DNA of 37,192 nt from a virus: positions 1 through 37,192 of IMG/VR virus record IMGVR_UViG_3300032092_000111. One strand, given 5' to 3'. The notes under the pieces were generated by a model that was given only the letters and a program-made list of their open reading frames with translations, did no database searches and was not told the origin of the DNA. Of this stretch, positions 6,565 to 14,845 are shown one piece after another. Every line of letters begins with the position of its first letter. Within the stretch, counting starts at the first letter, position 1. The translations under genes and the position numbers were made by a program.

Positions 6565-8660
6565 GCTGTCAGATTCCCTAGCTCTTTGATCGCCTTCAGG
6601 ACAATATCAGCCTGTTTAGCTCTCGTATCCTCATCAGCCAAGTCCATCGCTAAGATAGCCTGTAGCTGTTTAACCGCTAACTCAGCCTCACGAATCCTCA
6701 TGTCAGCCTCTTGCTGTTGGGCTTTCATGCTCATTTCCATGCCCTTACGGGTAAACTCAGCCTCTAACGACTGACGCTCTAGGTCTAGCTTCGCAGCCTC
6801 GATCTGAGTCTTAGCTTCGGTCTTTTCACGCTCTACCTGAGCCAACATCTGAGCTACTTCTGCCTGTTGATCTGGTGCTGGTGGCTGTGGCTGAGACAAC
6901 TGCTCATTCAACTCTGGAGAAATCTCATTAAGGAAAGCGTTAGCATCTTTGAAACCAGCCGCTTCAATCATTCGAGCCAATGTATCTCGGTACTGAGCAA
7001 CGCTAACCAACGGATTACTTGCGCCGAACTGAGTCAGAATCTGCTCCTGCTTGCCCATAATCATCTGGAGCATAGCCAATTTCTGCTCACGATCCCCTGA
7101 ACCCAACCCAACGTTAATGGCTACGTCGTACTGGTTAGTCCACGATCTAGGGTCAAACGTCACAAACTTGCCACGCATACGGACAATCTTTGCCTGATCC
7201 TGATACTTGCCCAATAGGTGCAGAATCCCCTTAAACAAGCTCTTAACGCCTGTCTCAGCAAAGATACGAGCGATTAACTCCAGCTTGCCAGAGTTAGACT
7301 TCATCATCGCAGCAATAGCCGTAGCGGAAACATTGTTCAGTACATCTGGATCAAGACCCTGTTGCTGGTCATTAACACCTGTTCGTTTAGCCTGAACGCC
7401 ATCCATGTACTCAAGCAATGGGAAAGCCTGAGCCGTTACAGCAGGAACCTCAATAGGCGCAATAGCACCACCCGACTTCACACGGATCAATCCACCCGGC
7501 GTAGCGTTCAGCGCATCATCCAGATTAACCTGACCCTCAACCACAGCAATACGAGCATTGTTCGTCAGATACAGGTTATCAAGCATCTGTCTCGTAACAG
7601 TAGACTTGATAAGCTGGATGTCCATAGTCCGGTCTGCCAACGACTGACCAAAGAACTTATGCGGGATCGGGATAGGGCAGAGACTGTGGAACGGAACTAG
7701 GTCACATTCCTCGTCATCGAGGATTTCGTTGCCAGAATAGGTAATCTTGCGTAGCTCGGCTATACCATCGCCATTCACATCAATCTGGATATAGCACTCG
7801 TAGACCTCAACCACCTGCATCGTGTAGTCAAGGCTGATGTTCTCATCCGGCTGCTCACCTTGAGAAAACCTAGCTACTCGTTCAGGAGTGTACTGAAGGT
7901 CATCATAGCTAGGCAAACCTTCCACAATGTCCTTATCGAACCCCATAGCCGTTAGCTCTGAGCGCGTCATCAAACGACGGTGAGCTACGAACGGACTATC
8001 CTCAATGGTTCGTGCAGACTTGCTAATCAGGAATTCTTCCGGCGGTACGTTCTCAATCTTTACGCAGCCGTACTTCTTAACCTTCTTGACCTTGACCGTG
8101 TACATAGGAATCTGAATAGGCATCCCCATCATATCCACGCCACCATCAAGCATCTCAACCTTTTGGCTAGTCACCTCAATAGCAGGATCGCTAAGAAGCA
8201 GAGCTAACTCATCTTCAGTCAGGTTCTTGTAAGTTTCCTTGTTGACATCTTCCTTAGCTTCCCAGTACGCCTTGACTACGCCGACCTTCTGCATCAGCGC
8301 ATCTTTGAACCAGTTGTGCAGGATGATTAGACCGTCATTCTCGCGGTAAAAGACCCAGTTACAGTAGTCTGTAGCCTGTCTAGCGGACTCCTCATCTTCT
8401 GGAGTCTGAGGCTCAAAGGAAACAATATCCTCTGTGGTGGTAAACACACGGATTAGCTGAGGCAAAGACCCGTCAATCGCTTCGGCTACTTCCCCCGTCA
8501 CAATCTGGCTACGACCTTCTACCTCGTTGCCATAGGGATAACGCAGGTAATACTCTAGTGCCTTAGCACGTTGGTCGGTAGTCTCGGTATCGACATAGCC
8601 AATCGCATTGTCGATTTCATTCTCAAGAATACTCTTGATCTGCCCTTCGTCCATCTTCAT
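6561..8660 (-). CDS. Portal protein (P22-like)
   Basis: 699 residues, close to the P22 portal in size. The N-terminal part has AEAIDGSLPQLIRVFTTTED and FEPQTPEDEESARQATDYCN, and the middle has VPPEEFLISKSAR and SLADRTMDIQLIKSTVTRQM, all characteristic of podovirus portal proteins. The C-terminal 120 residues form a long Gln/Glu/Ala/Lys coiled coil like the P22 barrel. It would form the dodecameric DNA channel and genome packaging motor dock. Start ATG at 8660 is preceded by AGGGG. It follows the large terminase gene. Confidence 0.9.
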   Translation of the reverse strand: MKMDEGQIKSILENEIDNAIGYVDTETTDQRAKALEYYLRYPYGNEVEGRSQIVTGEVAEAIDGSLPQLIRVFTTTEDIVSFEPQTPEDEESARQATDYCNWVFYRENDGLIILHNWFKDALMQKVGVVKAYWEAKEDVNKETYKNLTEDELALLLSDPAIEVTSQKVEMLDGGVDMMGMPIQIPMYTVKVKKVKKYGCVKIENVPPEEFLISKSARTIEDSPFVAHRRLMTRSELTAMGFDKDIVEGLPSYDDLQYTPERVARFSQGEQPDENISLDYTMQVVEVYECYIQIDVNGDGIAELRKITYSGNEILDDEECDLVPFHSLCPIPIPHKFFGQSLADRTMDIQLIKSTVTRQMLDNLYLTNNARIAVVEGQVNLDDALNATPGGLIRVKSGGAIAPIEVPAVTAQAFPLLEYMDGVQAKRTGVNDQQQGLDPDVLNNVSATAIAAMMKSNSGKLELIARIFAETGVKSLFKGILHLLGKYQDQAKIVRMRGKFVTFDPRSWTNQYDVAINVGLGSGDREQKLAMLQMIMGKQEQILTQFGASNPLVSVAQYRDTLARMIEAAGFKDANAFLNEISPELNEQLSQPQPPAPDQQAEVAQMLAQVEREKTEAKTQIEAAKLDLERQSLEAEFTRKGMEMSMKAQQQEADMRIREAELAVKQLQAILAMDLADEDTRAKQADIVLKAIKELGNLTA

Positions 8661-8683
8661 AGCAAACCCCTAAGTTTTGCTCA

Positions 8684-9940
8684 TTATACAATCCATTTAG
8701 TCGAAATTGGCAACGATGTCTGCCATGAAGTATCTGTCTCGTCAAGACCAATCGCTAAGTACCTAAACGAGTCTGCAAAGTGTGATGACCAATCGTGGAG
8801 AGGCTTCTCATAGAATATCTGTCTACGCTCATCATGCTCTCGACGGTAGTTCCGTAGCGCATCTAGTCCGTTCTTGGTTCTCGGATTGAACCAGCATCTC
8901 GGCAACATACGTCGCACAGCCTGTATCCCGTCGGCAACGCTAAGTCTCGGAGCGACTGTGATGCTAAGTCCAGCTTCCTCCAGCACTTCCTTACGGCTCT
9001 TGCCTGTTCCGAGTTCTCTAACCTGTACGTCATGGGGCAGGATTTGGTCAAACTTCCCATAGTCGTTATCCTTCAACCAGCCGACATACCAGTCTAGACC
9101 TACGCCATGATTCTCTACGCAATCAATGAGTCTGACCTCTTTCCCGGCAATCTGTGCAATCCATATCGCAGTCGAATCACCCATGCCCAAATCCCAAGCA
9201 ACGAAGCTACGGCACAGACCGTCAGTAGGAAAGTCGCTAATACGACCGTTGCTCTCAAGATCGTTAATGAGCTTGCCATAGTAAGACCCCTCAACCGCTG
9301 CGTTAAAGGAACACTCGAACTCTTGGTTATACCTGTCCTCACCCATCTCACGATAGGCAGCTTTAAGTTCTGAGTCGGGCAGGACTCCCGTCTGGCTAGC
9401 CTTGAACTCTAGGAACTTCCAGCCTTGCTCAGACTTGGCTCTGTCCGCTAGTTCAGCGAAATGGTTATTGCCTTTAGGAGTACCAATGAAGCAAGCCCAC
9501 CCAAGCCTATCGGCAAGAGCAGGTCTGACGATCTCGTTCCATATTCTCGGATTCTGATCGCCAACTTCGTCGATAACCACGCCATCGAAATACTGACCAC
9601 GCAAGCTGTCAGGATTGTCAGACCCGTAAAGACTAACCCTACGCCCAAAGAAATCAGCACGAAGCTCAGAGACATTGTAGGTAGCTCCTAGTGGTCTGGT
9701 GTACTTCTGAAGGTAATCCCACGCTACTCGCTTGGCTTGTCCGTAGGTAGGCGCAATGTAGGCAAATCGTGGGTCTGGCTTGTCGCACTCGATAGCGGAC
9801 TTGATAAGGTGATTGATTGCGCTAACAGTCTTTCCCATACGACGATGGGCAACCACCACAGTAAAACGATGCTGCTCAATGGCATCATGTATCTCTAGCT
9901 GCTGAACCCTCGGTTCATAATCTATGACAATCTCAGTCAC
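8684..9940 (-). CDS. terL: Terminase large subunit
   Basis: 418 residues from a GTG start at 9940, two bases after the cupin stop. The Walker A-type loop AHRRMGKT is at residues 31-38 and the Walker B GVVIDEV has D123-E124. The coupling region GTPKGNNHF is followed by a C-terminal RNase H-like nuclease with AWDLGMGD near residue 250, PHD near 303 and HFADSFRYLAIG near 395. It is the ATP-driven packaging motor and the nuclease that cuts concatemeric DNA. A slightly short but complete TerL. The order small terminase, large terminase, portal is standard apart from the inserted cupin. Confidence 0.93.
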   Translation of the reverse strand: MTEIVIDYEPRVQQLEIHDAIEQHRFTVVVAHRRMGKTVSAINHLIKSAIECDKPDPRFAYIAPTYGQAKRVAWDYLQKYTRPLGATYNVSELRADFFGRRVSLYGSDNPDSLRGQYFDGVVIDEVGDQNPRIWNEIVRPALADRLGWACFIGTPKGNNHFAELADRAKSEQGWKFLEFKASQTGVLPDSELKAAYREMGEDRYNQEFECSFNAAVEGSYYGKLINDLESNGRISDFPTDGLCRSFVAWDLGMGDSTAIWIAQIAGKEVRLIDCVENHGVGLDWYVGWLKDNDYGKFDQILPHDVQVRELGTGKSRKEVLEEAGLSITVAPRLSVADGIQAVRRMLPRCWFNPRTKNGLDALRNYRREHDERRQIFYEKPLHDWSSHFADSFRYLAIGLDETDTSWQTSLPISTKWIV

Positions 9941-9941
9941 T

Positions 9942-10385
9942 TTACGTTTGCCTGTTTTCTTTATAGGAACCTGTGTTCTTCTGGTCTACCCAGTCATCCC
10001 CTACAAACTTTGGCTCAACTCCATTTAGCCATTTCTGGACAGAAATAAAACAACCACCTCTATCACCAAACTTCCCACCATGCCAACTATTCGGATAAAC
10101 CCTGATTGAATCACCAATCATGTTCTGCCCAAACCATTGACCATTACACATAAAATCAATATCGCCACCTATGTACACCTCAAATGAGTCTACATTTGGA
10201 TGTATGTGCGGCTCTATTTCTGAATTTGGCTTAACTAAAAACATCTCAACTTGGTAACAGCCCTGCCTGTATAAAACTACGCCATGCGTTTCTGCCACAT
10301 ACGTTAATGATCTTATGTCTGGCGTGTTTAGTGGTCTGTTGACTAGCCACCAGTCTTTGAACTGCTCTAAATCATCGAACTGCAT
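9942..10385 (-). CDS. Cupin-fold protein
   Basis: 147 residues. Cupin motif 1 is visible as EPHIHPNVDSFEVYIGG (two His and a Glu as metal ligands). Motif 2 is RVYPNSWHGG with a third His. Such single-domain cupins bind metal and act as dioxygenases, isomerases or sugar-binding proteins, and the substrate cannot be read from the sequence. It lies between the two terminase genes, an unusual place. It overlaps the zinc micro-protein gene upstream by 14 bases. Possibly an auxiliary metabolic or surface-sugar enzyme. Confidence 0.75.
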   Translation of the reverse strand: MQFDDLEQFKDWWLVNRPLNTPDIRSLTYVAETHGVVLYRQGCYQVEMFLVKPNSEIEPHIHPNVDSFEVYIGGDIDFMCNGQWFGQNMIGDSIRVYPNSWHGGKFGDRGGCFISVQKWLNGVEPKFVGDDWVDQKNTGSYKENRQT

Positions 10386-10467
10386 ACTTCTGATACCCGC
10401 AGTTAAGGCACTTATTACTGACCAGAAATGCGCTGCACATAGGGCAGTTAGTCGGCTTGTAACTCAT
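10372..10467 (-). CDS. 31-residue zinc-ribbon micro-protein
   Basis: A 32-codon reading frame that starts with ATG at 10467, overlapping the stop of the small terminase gene as ATGA. It ends 14 bases inside the cupin gene. The peptide contains C-P-M-C at residues 8-11 and C-L-N-C at 20-23, a compact four-Cys zinc ribbon, in only 31 residues. Coupled start and a perfect pair of CxxC knuckles argue that it is expressed. It could be a nucleic-acid or protein-binding knuckle linked to packaging; the function is unknown. Confidence 0.65.
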   Translation of the reverse strand: MSYKPTNCPMCSAFLVSNKCLNCGYQKYAVR

Positions 10468-10790
10468 TTCTTTCCTCCCCACTTGATAACCATCTCTTGA
10501 GCTTCCCCATCCTTGCCCGTTACTTCTGTCCTAGCTAGCTTAGGGATATGGTACTCACTCATCTTCAGCATAATGTCCAATGCCTTGTAAGGATCAGGCT
10601 TCATGCCTAAGACTTCATCGCCCTCTGCGACCCTCTGTAGCCATCTGTCCATGTACTGACTATTACGGCTTAATAGCTCTGCAATAGCCTCTCTTACGAC
10701 CTTAGTAGACTTGTTTACTGCTCCTTTAGGTCTACCCTTGCCGAATCCATTTTCTTTTTCTTCGGCTATTTTATTTTCTTCTGTTTCCAT
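10464..10790 (-). CDS. Probable terminase small subunit
   Basis: 108 residues from ATG at 10790. A non-ATG extension to 10829 exists but overlaps the previous gene heavily. The sequence GFGKGRPKGAVNKSTKVVREAI suggests a basic DNA-binding helix-turn-helix start. PYKALDIMLKMSEYHIPKLARTEVTGK is the typical C-terminal motif of many small phage terminase proteins. It would recognise the packaging start site and recruit TerL. It is separated from TerL by a zinc micro-protein and a cupin. Confidence 0.7.
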   Translation of the reverse strand: METEENKIAEEKENGFGKGRPKGAVNKSTKVVREAIAELLSRNSQYMDRWLQRVAEGDEVLGMKPDPYKALDIMLKMSEYHIPKLARTEVTGKDGEAQEMVIKWGGKK

Positions 10791-10953
10791 AATTGCAATA
10801 CCTTTCGGTGTCTTGCTGTAGTTGCTCAAGTTCTAATTCTAAACGCTCAATCGCTCTTTGCGCTCTCTCTTTTTGCTCTTTGCTATGAGTTTGCTTTAAT
10901 ACAACTTTTTGCCAATATAAGCTAGTTTCGATAGCTCCAATAGTGTTCGGCAT
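10771..10953 (-). CDS. Small coiled-coil protein
   Basis: 60 residues. Residues 22-49 (KEQKERAQRAIERLELELEQ region) form an amphipathic coiled coil. There is no membrane segment. The ATG shares its A with the stop of the 698-residue polyvalent protein gene (TAATG), and the end overlaps the small terminase gene by 20 bases. The tight coupling to packaging genes suggests an assembly role. The family is not recognised. Confidence 0.6.
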   Translation of the reverse strand: MPNTIGAIETSLYWQKVVLKQTHSKEQKERAQRAIERLELELEQLQQDTERYCNYGNRRK

Positions 10954-13049
10954 TACTTTACCTGTCTAACCGCTGTTGGGTTCCATACGATAGCCTTTGA
11001 CGGATCAAGTAAACCACCATACCCATATTCTTTCGTTAAACGCTCTAAGTCTGTCAACATCTGCGGCTCATCTCGTCTACCCTGTCCATATTTTGCAGAA
11101 TAACTTGTCACATTACGGATATTAGCCAACCGCCCTAAACTTAATGGATCAGCAGTAATATCATATAAATTTGGCAATGTTGCTGTATATATATTAGTTC
11201 CTAGTCCGGGTTCTGGCGTTACTGATCCCGGCTCCCCTCGATAAAAATAACTTCTTCCAATCACAGGGTTTCTTGTTTGCGCCAGTCTTCTAGCTTCTTC
11301 ACCTTTGATCCCTGTTCCGTATTTTGTTGGATCAAGCCCAAGCAAACCTGCTTGTTTACTAAAATGAGTTAATGCCTCTGGCGCAGTTTCTAGCGGTACT
11401 TTTTGAGTTGTTTGTAAGTATTCCGGCATCCCACCTGCAAAATCCAGCCTTGTAAACTCAGGCGGCAGAACAAGTGAAGCCTGTTTTGCATATTTTGTGT
11501 CGTTCCCCATTTCTCTCAAAAGCTGACCAATTTCATTTACCGCACCAATATCCCCCTCACGCTTTTTGTTCCATTGAATTTCTCTTAATTGTTCCATTGC
11601 TTCGGTTAAACGAGCATTGATTGGCGTGTAATTGACAAAACTATTCTGACCACGGGTTTCGCTAGTCATCGCAATTCTTGCTAAAGGTGAATACATTTGA
11701 GCATGAGAACCCCACGCCACTTCTTCCCCTAACGCGCCAAAGCTATTCCCTCGAATACCATGACCGAACGCATCATGCACAGCCCGGAACATCTCATTAC
11801 TGTTTAAGCCAGTTTCCTTATCGATATTGTGCAGAAATTCGTGTCGGTCTCCACCTTTGTAAACTGTTAGGTTGCCATGCAGAAGCATATCTCGCACAGC
11901 TTCAGGAGAATCAAGATAATTCCCTTCACCTCTGTGGAATTGCAAACGGAAAGGCAATTTCCTAAATTGGTCTACTGTTTCTTTTTCTAATTGTTGGTAT
12001 GACTTTGCAACCAAATCATCGTAATTTTTAATCTTGAATTGCTGAATGATTTGTGCAAATTCCGGGTCATTGGCATAAGCATTGAATACAGCGTCTTTTT
12101 GTTGCTTCGACGCATCAACCATAATCTCATACGATCTACCAATGCCACTTTGTTTTGCCAAACTGCCTTCTGGCATCTTCAAATTTAGATCATACGGCTT
12201 ACCTAAAATGCTTTGCGTGTAACTGTTTGCTACGTTTAGTAACGGATTTTGTTGCGGATTGCTTAGTCGAGCAAGAACTTGCCGGTTCGCCTCTTGTTCA
12301 TCAAAGCCATATATAGCTTGTCCTTTTCCTCTGGTGGTAGCGGCAGTTCCGGGGTATAACCCGATTCCCTGTACTTGCTTAAAAGCATCTCCGCTTTCTG
12401 CAAGCTGGCGGGGAGTGACGTTGTAGAAACCGCCTTCTTCTGAGATTTGGTAGTTTTTGGCATCTTTTAATCCTTTTCCGAATGAAGGCAAGGCACTATT
12501 CATGCCAGTCCTTACCCCGCTTAAAACAGCTTTCCCAACCCTCGCACCAGTCATTGCAGCCTTAGCTGGCAAATACCCTACCGCTGCTACGTCGAGTACG
12601 TCTAATGGCTGTGGAGCCTTCCCTAAACCAACATCTGTATACGCTTTTTCAAACCCTGTCAGACCTAAAACATCAGCAGGTTTAATCGCACCTAGCACCT
12701 GACCTAAATTTGCATCTTGAGTCTGCAACCCGCCGGGAATAATCTCACCCGTAGGAGCTTGCTTCGGAGCAAAGTTATATCCTGTTGGAATCGTGACCTT
12801 AGTCTGAGGCTTGTAACCCGGAAACAGTTTCGCTATGTCAGCAGCCGTACCAATACGGTTTACAAACTGTCCAGACGTTCTCGCACCACCAGCAATCTTC
12901 TGGAATACGTTTTCTGGAATAGGACTTACTGTCGTACCGCTAGCCAATGCCTCCTGAGCAATCTGCTGAGGATTCTTAACCCGCATCTGCTCCATAAAGA
13001 GCATATTCTGGAGTTCTGCTTGTGTCGGTAGCTTTCGAAACTCAGCCAT
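10953..13049 (-). CDS. Large polyvalent protein with HxxxxH domain and ART-like C-terminus
   Basis: 698 residues. Residues 1-230 are Pro/Gly/Ala-rich with a conserved leader. A middle domain holds FRAVHDAFGHG (H425 and H430) followed by SFGALGEEVAW and MTSETRGQ (E464). The C-terminal 120 residues (RSYFYRGEPGS... LTDLERLTKEYGYGGL... AIVWNPTAVRQV) resemble the ends of phage polyvalent proteins with ADP-ribosyltransferase-like domains. Polyvalent proteins are thought to be injected with DNA and to act on host defence or metabolism. The H-x4-H plus a downstream Glu recalls the iron site of aromatic amino-acid hydroxylases, which is only a hypothesis. It overlaps both neighbours by a few bases. 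Confidence 0.65.
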   Translation of the reverse strand: MAEFRKLPTQAELQNMLFMEQMRVKNPQQIAQEALASGTTVSPIPENVFQKIAGGARTSGQFVNRIGTAADIAKLFPGYKPQTKVTIPTGYNFAPKQAPTGEIIPGGLQTQDANLGQVLGAIKPADVLGLTGFEKAYTDVGLGKAPQPLDVLDVAAVGYLPAKAAMTGARVGKAVLSGVRTGMNSALPSFGKGLKDAKNYQISEEGGFYNVTPRQLAESGDAFKQVQGIGLYPGTAATTRGKGQAIYGFDEQEANRQVLARLSNPQQNPLLNVANSYTQSILGKPYDLNLKMPEGSLAKQSGIGRSYEIMVDASKQQKDAVFNAYANDPEFAQIIQQFKIKNYDDLVAKSYQQLEKETVDQFRKLPFRLQFHRGEGNYLDSPEAVRDMLLHGNLTVYKGGDRHEFLHNIDKETGLNSNEMFRAVHDAFGHGIRGNSFGALGEEVAWGSHAQMYSPLARIAMTSETRGQNSFVNYTPINARLTEAMEQLREIQWNKKREGDIGAVNEIGQLLREMGNDTKYAKQASLVLPPEFTRLDFAGGMPEYLQTTQKVPLETAPEALTHFSKQAGLLGLDPTKYGTGIKGEEARRLAQTRNPVIGRSYFYRGEPGSVTPEPGLGTNIYTATLPNLYDITADPLSLGRLANIRNVTSYSAKYGQGRRDEPQMLTDLERLTKEYGYGGLLDPSKAIVWNPTAVRQVK

Positions 13050-13749
13050 AAATTACCCCGTACATATCCGGTCTGTGAGCCTTGATCCACTCTCTAGGCT
13101 CCTCATGGCATTTCTTGTAGTCCATCCCTACTGTCTGTGATCCAGCATGGTGAACATACGCCCTGCTTACGAAATGCCTAAATCCCGCTTCTTGCAGGTC
13201 ATGGCAGATTATATTATCTGAATACCAATTCGTGCTAGGAAACTTGGCTACCTTCCAAGCCTCTCTCGTTATCGTCGCAAATATTGGTGCTATGACAGCC
13301 GTTTCCTTAATCTGCCCCTCGCTAGCCCAATACAATCCTTGCCGCCTATCGTCATGTACCGGGAACCTAATGTTCTGGTCTGGCAATACATAGTCGCTTC
13401 TTGCTCCCAAAAATCCTACTTTATGAGCATTTTCCCGCAAAATCAGCCTGTCCTCGCCCAATAACTCAATAGTTTGAGGATTCAGCACTACGTCATCGTT
13501 AGCCACAATCAATGAATCGACTGCGATCCTTCCAAAAACGTCGCTGATGGCTTCATTATATGAGTCTCCAAAATTTCGACAAGTATTGGGTCTGACGATA
13601 ACATTGGGAAGGATTCGCTTGAATCTCTCTCCTCTGGCAACGTCAACACTATAAATGTAAACCGGGATGGTAGGTGCATATACCTTGATGCTCTCTAGCA
13701 ATACCGAGATACCCGGATTGCTTACATGACATATGACTATGGCTTGCAT
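13042..13749 (-). CDS. Glycosyltransferase-like protein (NDD motif)
   Basis: 235 residues from ATG at 13749 (a non-ATG extension to 13758 is possible). It begins MQAIVICHVSNPGISVLLES, a GT-A type first strand. LIVANDDVVLNPQTIELL supplies an NDD metal/nucleotide-sugar motif at residues 84-86. A late HDLQEAGFRHFVSRAYVHHAGSQ element resembles the catalytic end of family 2-like transferases. It sits directly after a methyltransferase gene with a 13-base overlap, so the pair may act in one surface-sugar or base-modification pathway. The acceptor is unknown. Confidence 0.65.
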   Translation of the reverse strand: MQAIVICHVSNPGISVLLESIKVYAPTIPVYIYSVDVARGERFKRILPNVIVRPNTCRNFGDSYNEAISDVFGRIAVDSLIVANDDVVLNPQTIELLGEDRLILRENAHKVGFLGARSDYVLPDQNIRFPVHDDRRQGLYWASEGQIKETAVIAPIFATITREAWKVAKFPSTNWYSDNIICHDLQEAGFRHFVSRAYVHHAGSQTVGMDYKKCHEEPREWIKAHRPDMYGVIYG

Positions 13750-14255
13750 AAGCCCCAAAAATATAGGTCTGCTGGATTAGAGTTACTGCTGAACTCGTAA
13801 TGTAGGAACCTGTCCATGTCGCAGTTCTCTAGGAAATCCTGTTCCGTTAGGTTCCTGTAGTAATCACCGCAAAATGGCGCATCCTGTGGGCTTGTACGCC
13901 TCGTTCCATGCTCTGCCCTGCCAGTCGTAGCACAGGTCATAATAACGATCCCTGAAGCCATCCTAGCCATGTTCTCGAACGTCTTGACCCATTCAGGATT
14001 ATGCTCGAAACACTCACAGGATATTGCGACGTTGAAACTCTTGTCAGGAAAGTCTAGCTCCTCTCCCTTGGCAACAAGGTCAACTCCCTTGCCCTCGCCT
14101 AAATCAACGCCTAGATACTCACAGTTATCAAAGAACTGACGGACTGAACCGTTAATGTCCAGACTACCTACCTCTAGGACTTTCTTATCGGAAAAGAATT
14201 GAGGAAAGCGACGCTTAACCATCGCTACAAAGTCTAGCTGGCTCTGATGACTCAC
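13737..14255 (-). CDS. SAM-dependent methyltransferase (class I)
   Basis: 172 residues from GTG at 14255, which overlaps the upstream stop as GTGA. Motif I is KVLEVGSLDINGS (about residues 25-37), acidic residue D51 in YLGVDLGEG would bind the SAM ribose, and FPDKSFNVAISCECFEHNPEW is the motif IV region typical of small-molecule or sugar methyltransferases. No target-recognition domain, so DNA methylation is less likely. Together with the adjacent glycosyltransferase it suggests modification of a glycan or small molecule. Confidence 0.75.
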   Translation of the reverse strand: MSHQSQLDFVAMVKRRFPQFFSDKKVLEVGSLDINGSVRQFFDNCEYLGVDLGEGKGVDLVAKGEELDFPDKSFNVAISCECFEHNPEWVKTFENMARMASGIVIMTCATTGRAEHGTRRTSPQDAPFCGDYYRNLTEQDFLENCDMDRFLHYEFSSNSNPADLYFWGLCKP

Positions 14256-14554
14256 TTTTTATTTCGCGCTGAAATGGCTTTAGCCTTTGCCTTAGCATCA
14301 GCTTTAGAACTAGCTCCCCATGCTTTCAGGCTCAGGAGTAACCGAGTAGGCTCACCGTTAGGCTTACGCTCTGCCCCCGGCATATTCCCCATGCGTGCTA
14401 AAAAACTCGCTCTCCGGGGATTGTCACCAGCTTTGACTGGAGCCTTTAGGTCAGAACCGGGATTAGCAGCTTCGTAAGACTTGCGACCTTTTTCGTTAAG
14501 ACCGCCCTTCTTGTTCTTACCCTCAGAACGCTGCCAAGCCTCAGTCTTTGCCAT
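14252..14554 (-). CDS. Small basic phage protein (AWQRSEGKN-KGGLN family)
   Basis: 100 residues from ATG at 14554. The N-terminal motif AWQRSEGKNKKGGLNEKGR and the following KAPVKAGDNPRRASFLARM mark a widespread family of unknown function in phages. I recall it as a domain of unknown function (DUF6321-like), from memory. Very rich in Lys, Arg and Ala, especially the C-terminal tail. It is likely nucleic-acid associated and may be virion internal. It overlaps neighbours at both ends. Confidence 0.7.
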   Translation of the reverse strand: MAKTEAWQRSEGKNKKGGLNEKGRKSYEAANPGSDLKAPVKAGDNPRRASFLARMGNMPGAERKPNGEPTRLLLSLKAWGASSKADAKAKAKAISARNKK

Positions 14555-14696
14555 TTTTACCCTTCTTTTTGCCCATAAGAGGGATTTTGATTTCAATCTC
14601 TATCTCATTCACACCGTTCTTTTTCTTCTCTTTCTCGTCCTCAAGATACTGCTTTAGCAATTCCTTGTCGGACATCTTCTTTCCGTTCTTCATCAT
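14541..14696 (-). CDS. 51-residue Lys/Glu-rich micro-protein
   Basis: 52-codon frame starting ATGATG at 14696, overlapping the stop of the previous gene as ATGA. It encodes a Met-Met-Lys-Asn-Gly start, a charged helix (DKELLKQYLEDEKEKKK), then alternating EIEIEIKIPL and a GKKKGKNGK tail. No domain recognised. Tight coupling on both sides and consistent codon structure support that it is real. It belongs to the cluster of four tiny basic genes. Confidence 0.6.
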   Translation of the reverse strand: MMKNGKKMSDKELLKQYLEDEKEKKKNGVNEIEIEIKIPLMGKKKGKNGKD

Positions 14697-14845
14697 TTTT
14701 TCTTCCCCTTAGCAGTCTTAGCAGCTTGTTTGAAAGCCTTAGCAGTAGGCGCACCTTCTGATCCCGGCTTCCGCATCTTCTCTTTGCTGCCAGCCTCAAT
14801 GCGCTTACGTTTAGCGTGAATGTTGGCATAGAGTCCGGGCTTCAT
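14693..14845 (-). CDS. 50-residue basic protein (MKPGLYANIHAKR family)
   Basis: The protein starts MKPGLYANIHAKRKRIEAGS and continues with EKMRKPGSEGAPTAKAFKQ, a pattern seen repeatedly in small phage proteins. It is strongly basic with a Lys-rich C-terminus. ATG at 14845 overlaps the upstream TGA as ATGA, and the stop overlaps the next ATG. Function unknown. Its company suggests a DNA- or RNA-binding or virion-internal role. Confidence 0.65.
   Translation of the reverse strand: MKPGLYANIHAKRKRIEAGSKEKMRKPGSEGAPTAKAFKQAAKTAKGKKK

Noticed and set aside
9115-9675. Hydrophobic frames (78 and 75 residues) inside the large terminase gene that look like membrane proteins
   Set aside because: They are alternate-frame shadows of a conserved catalytic gene; hydrophobicity follows from the codon pattern.
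12263-12463. 66-residue frame inside the polyvalent protein gene
   Set aside because: Same strand, different frame, wholly inside a long well-formed gene; no start context and no motif.
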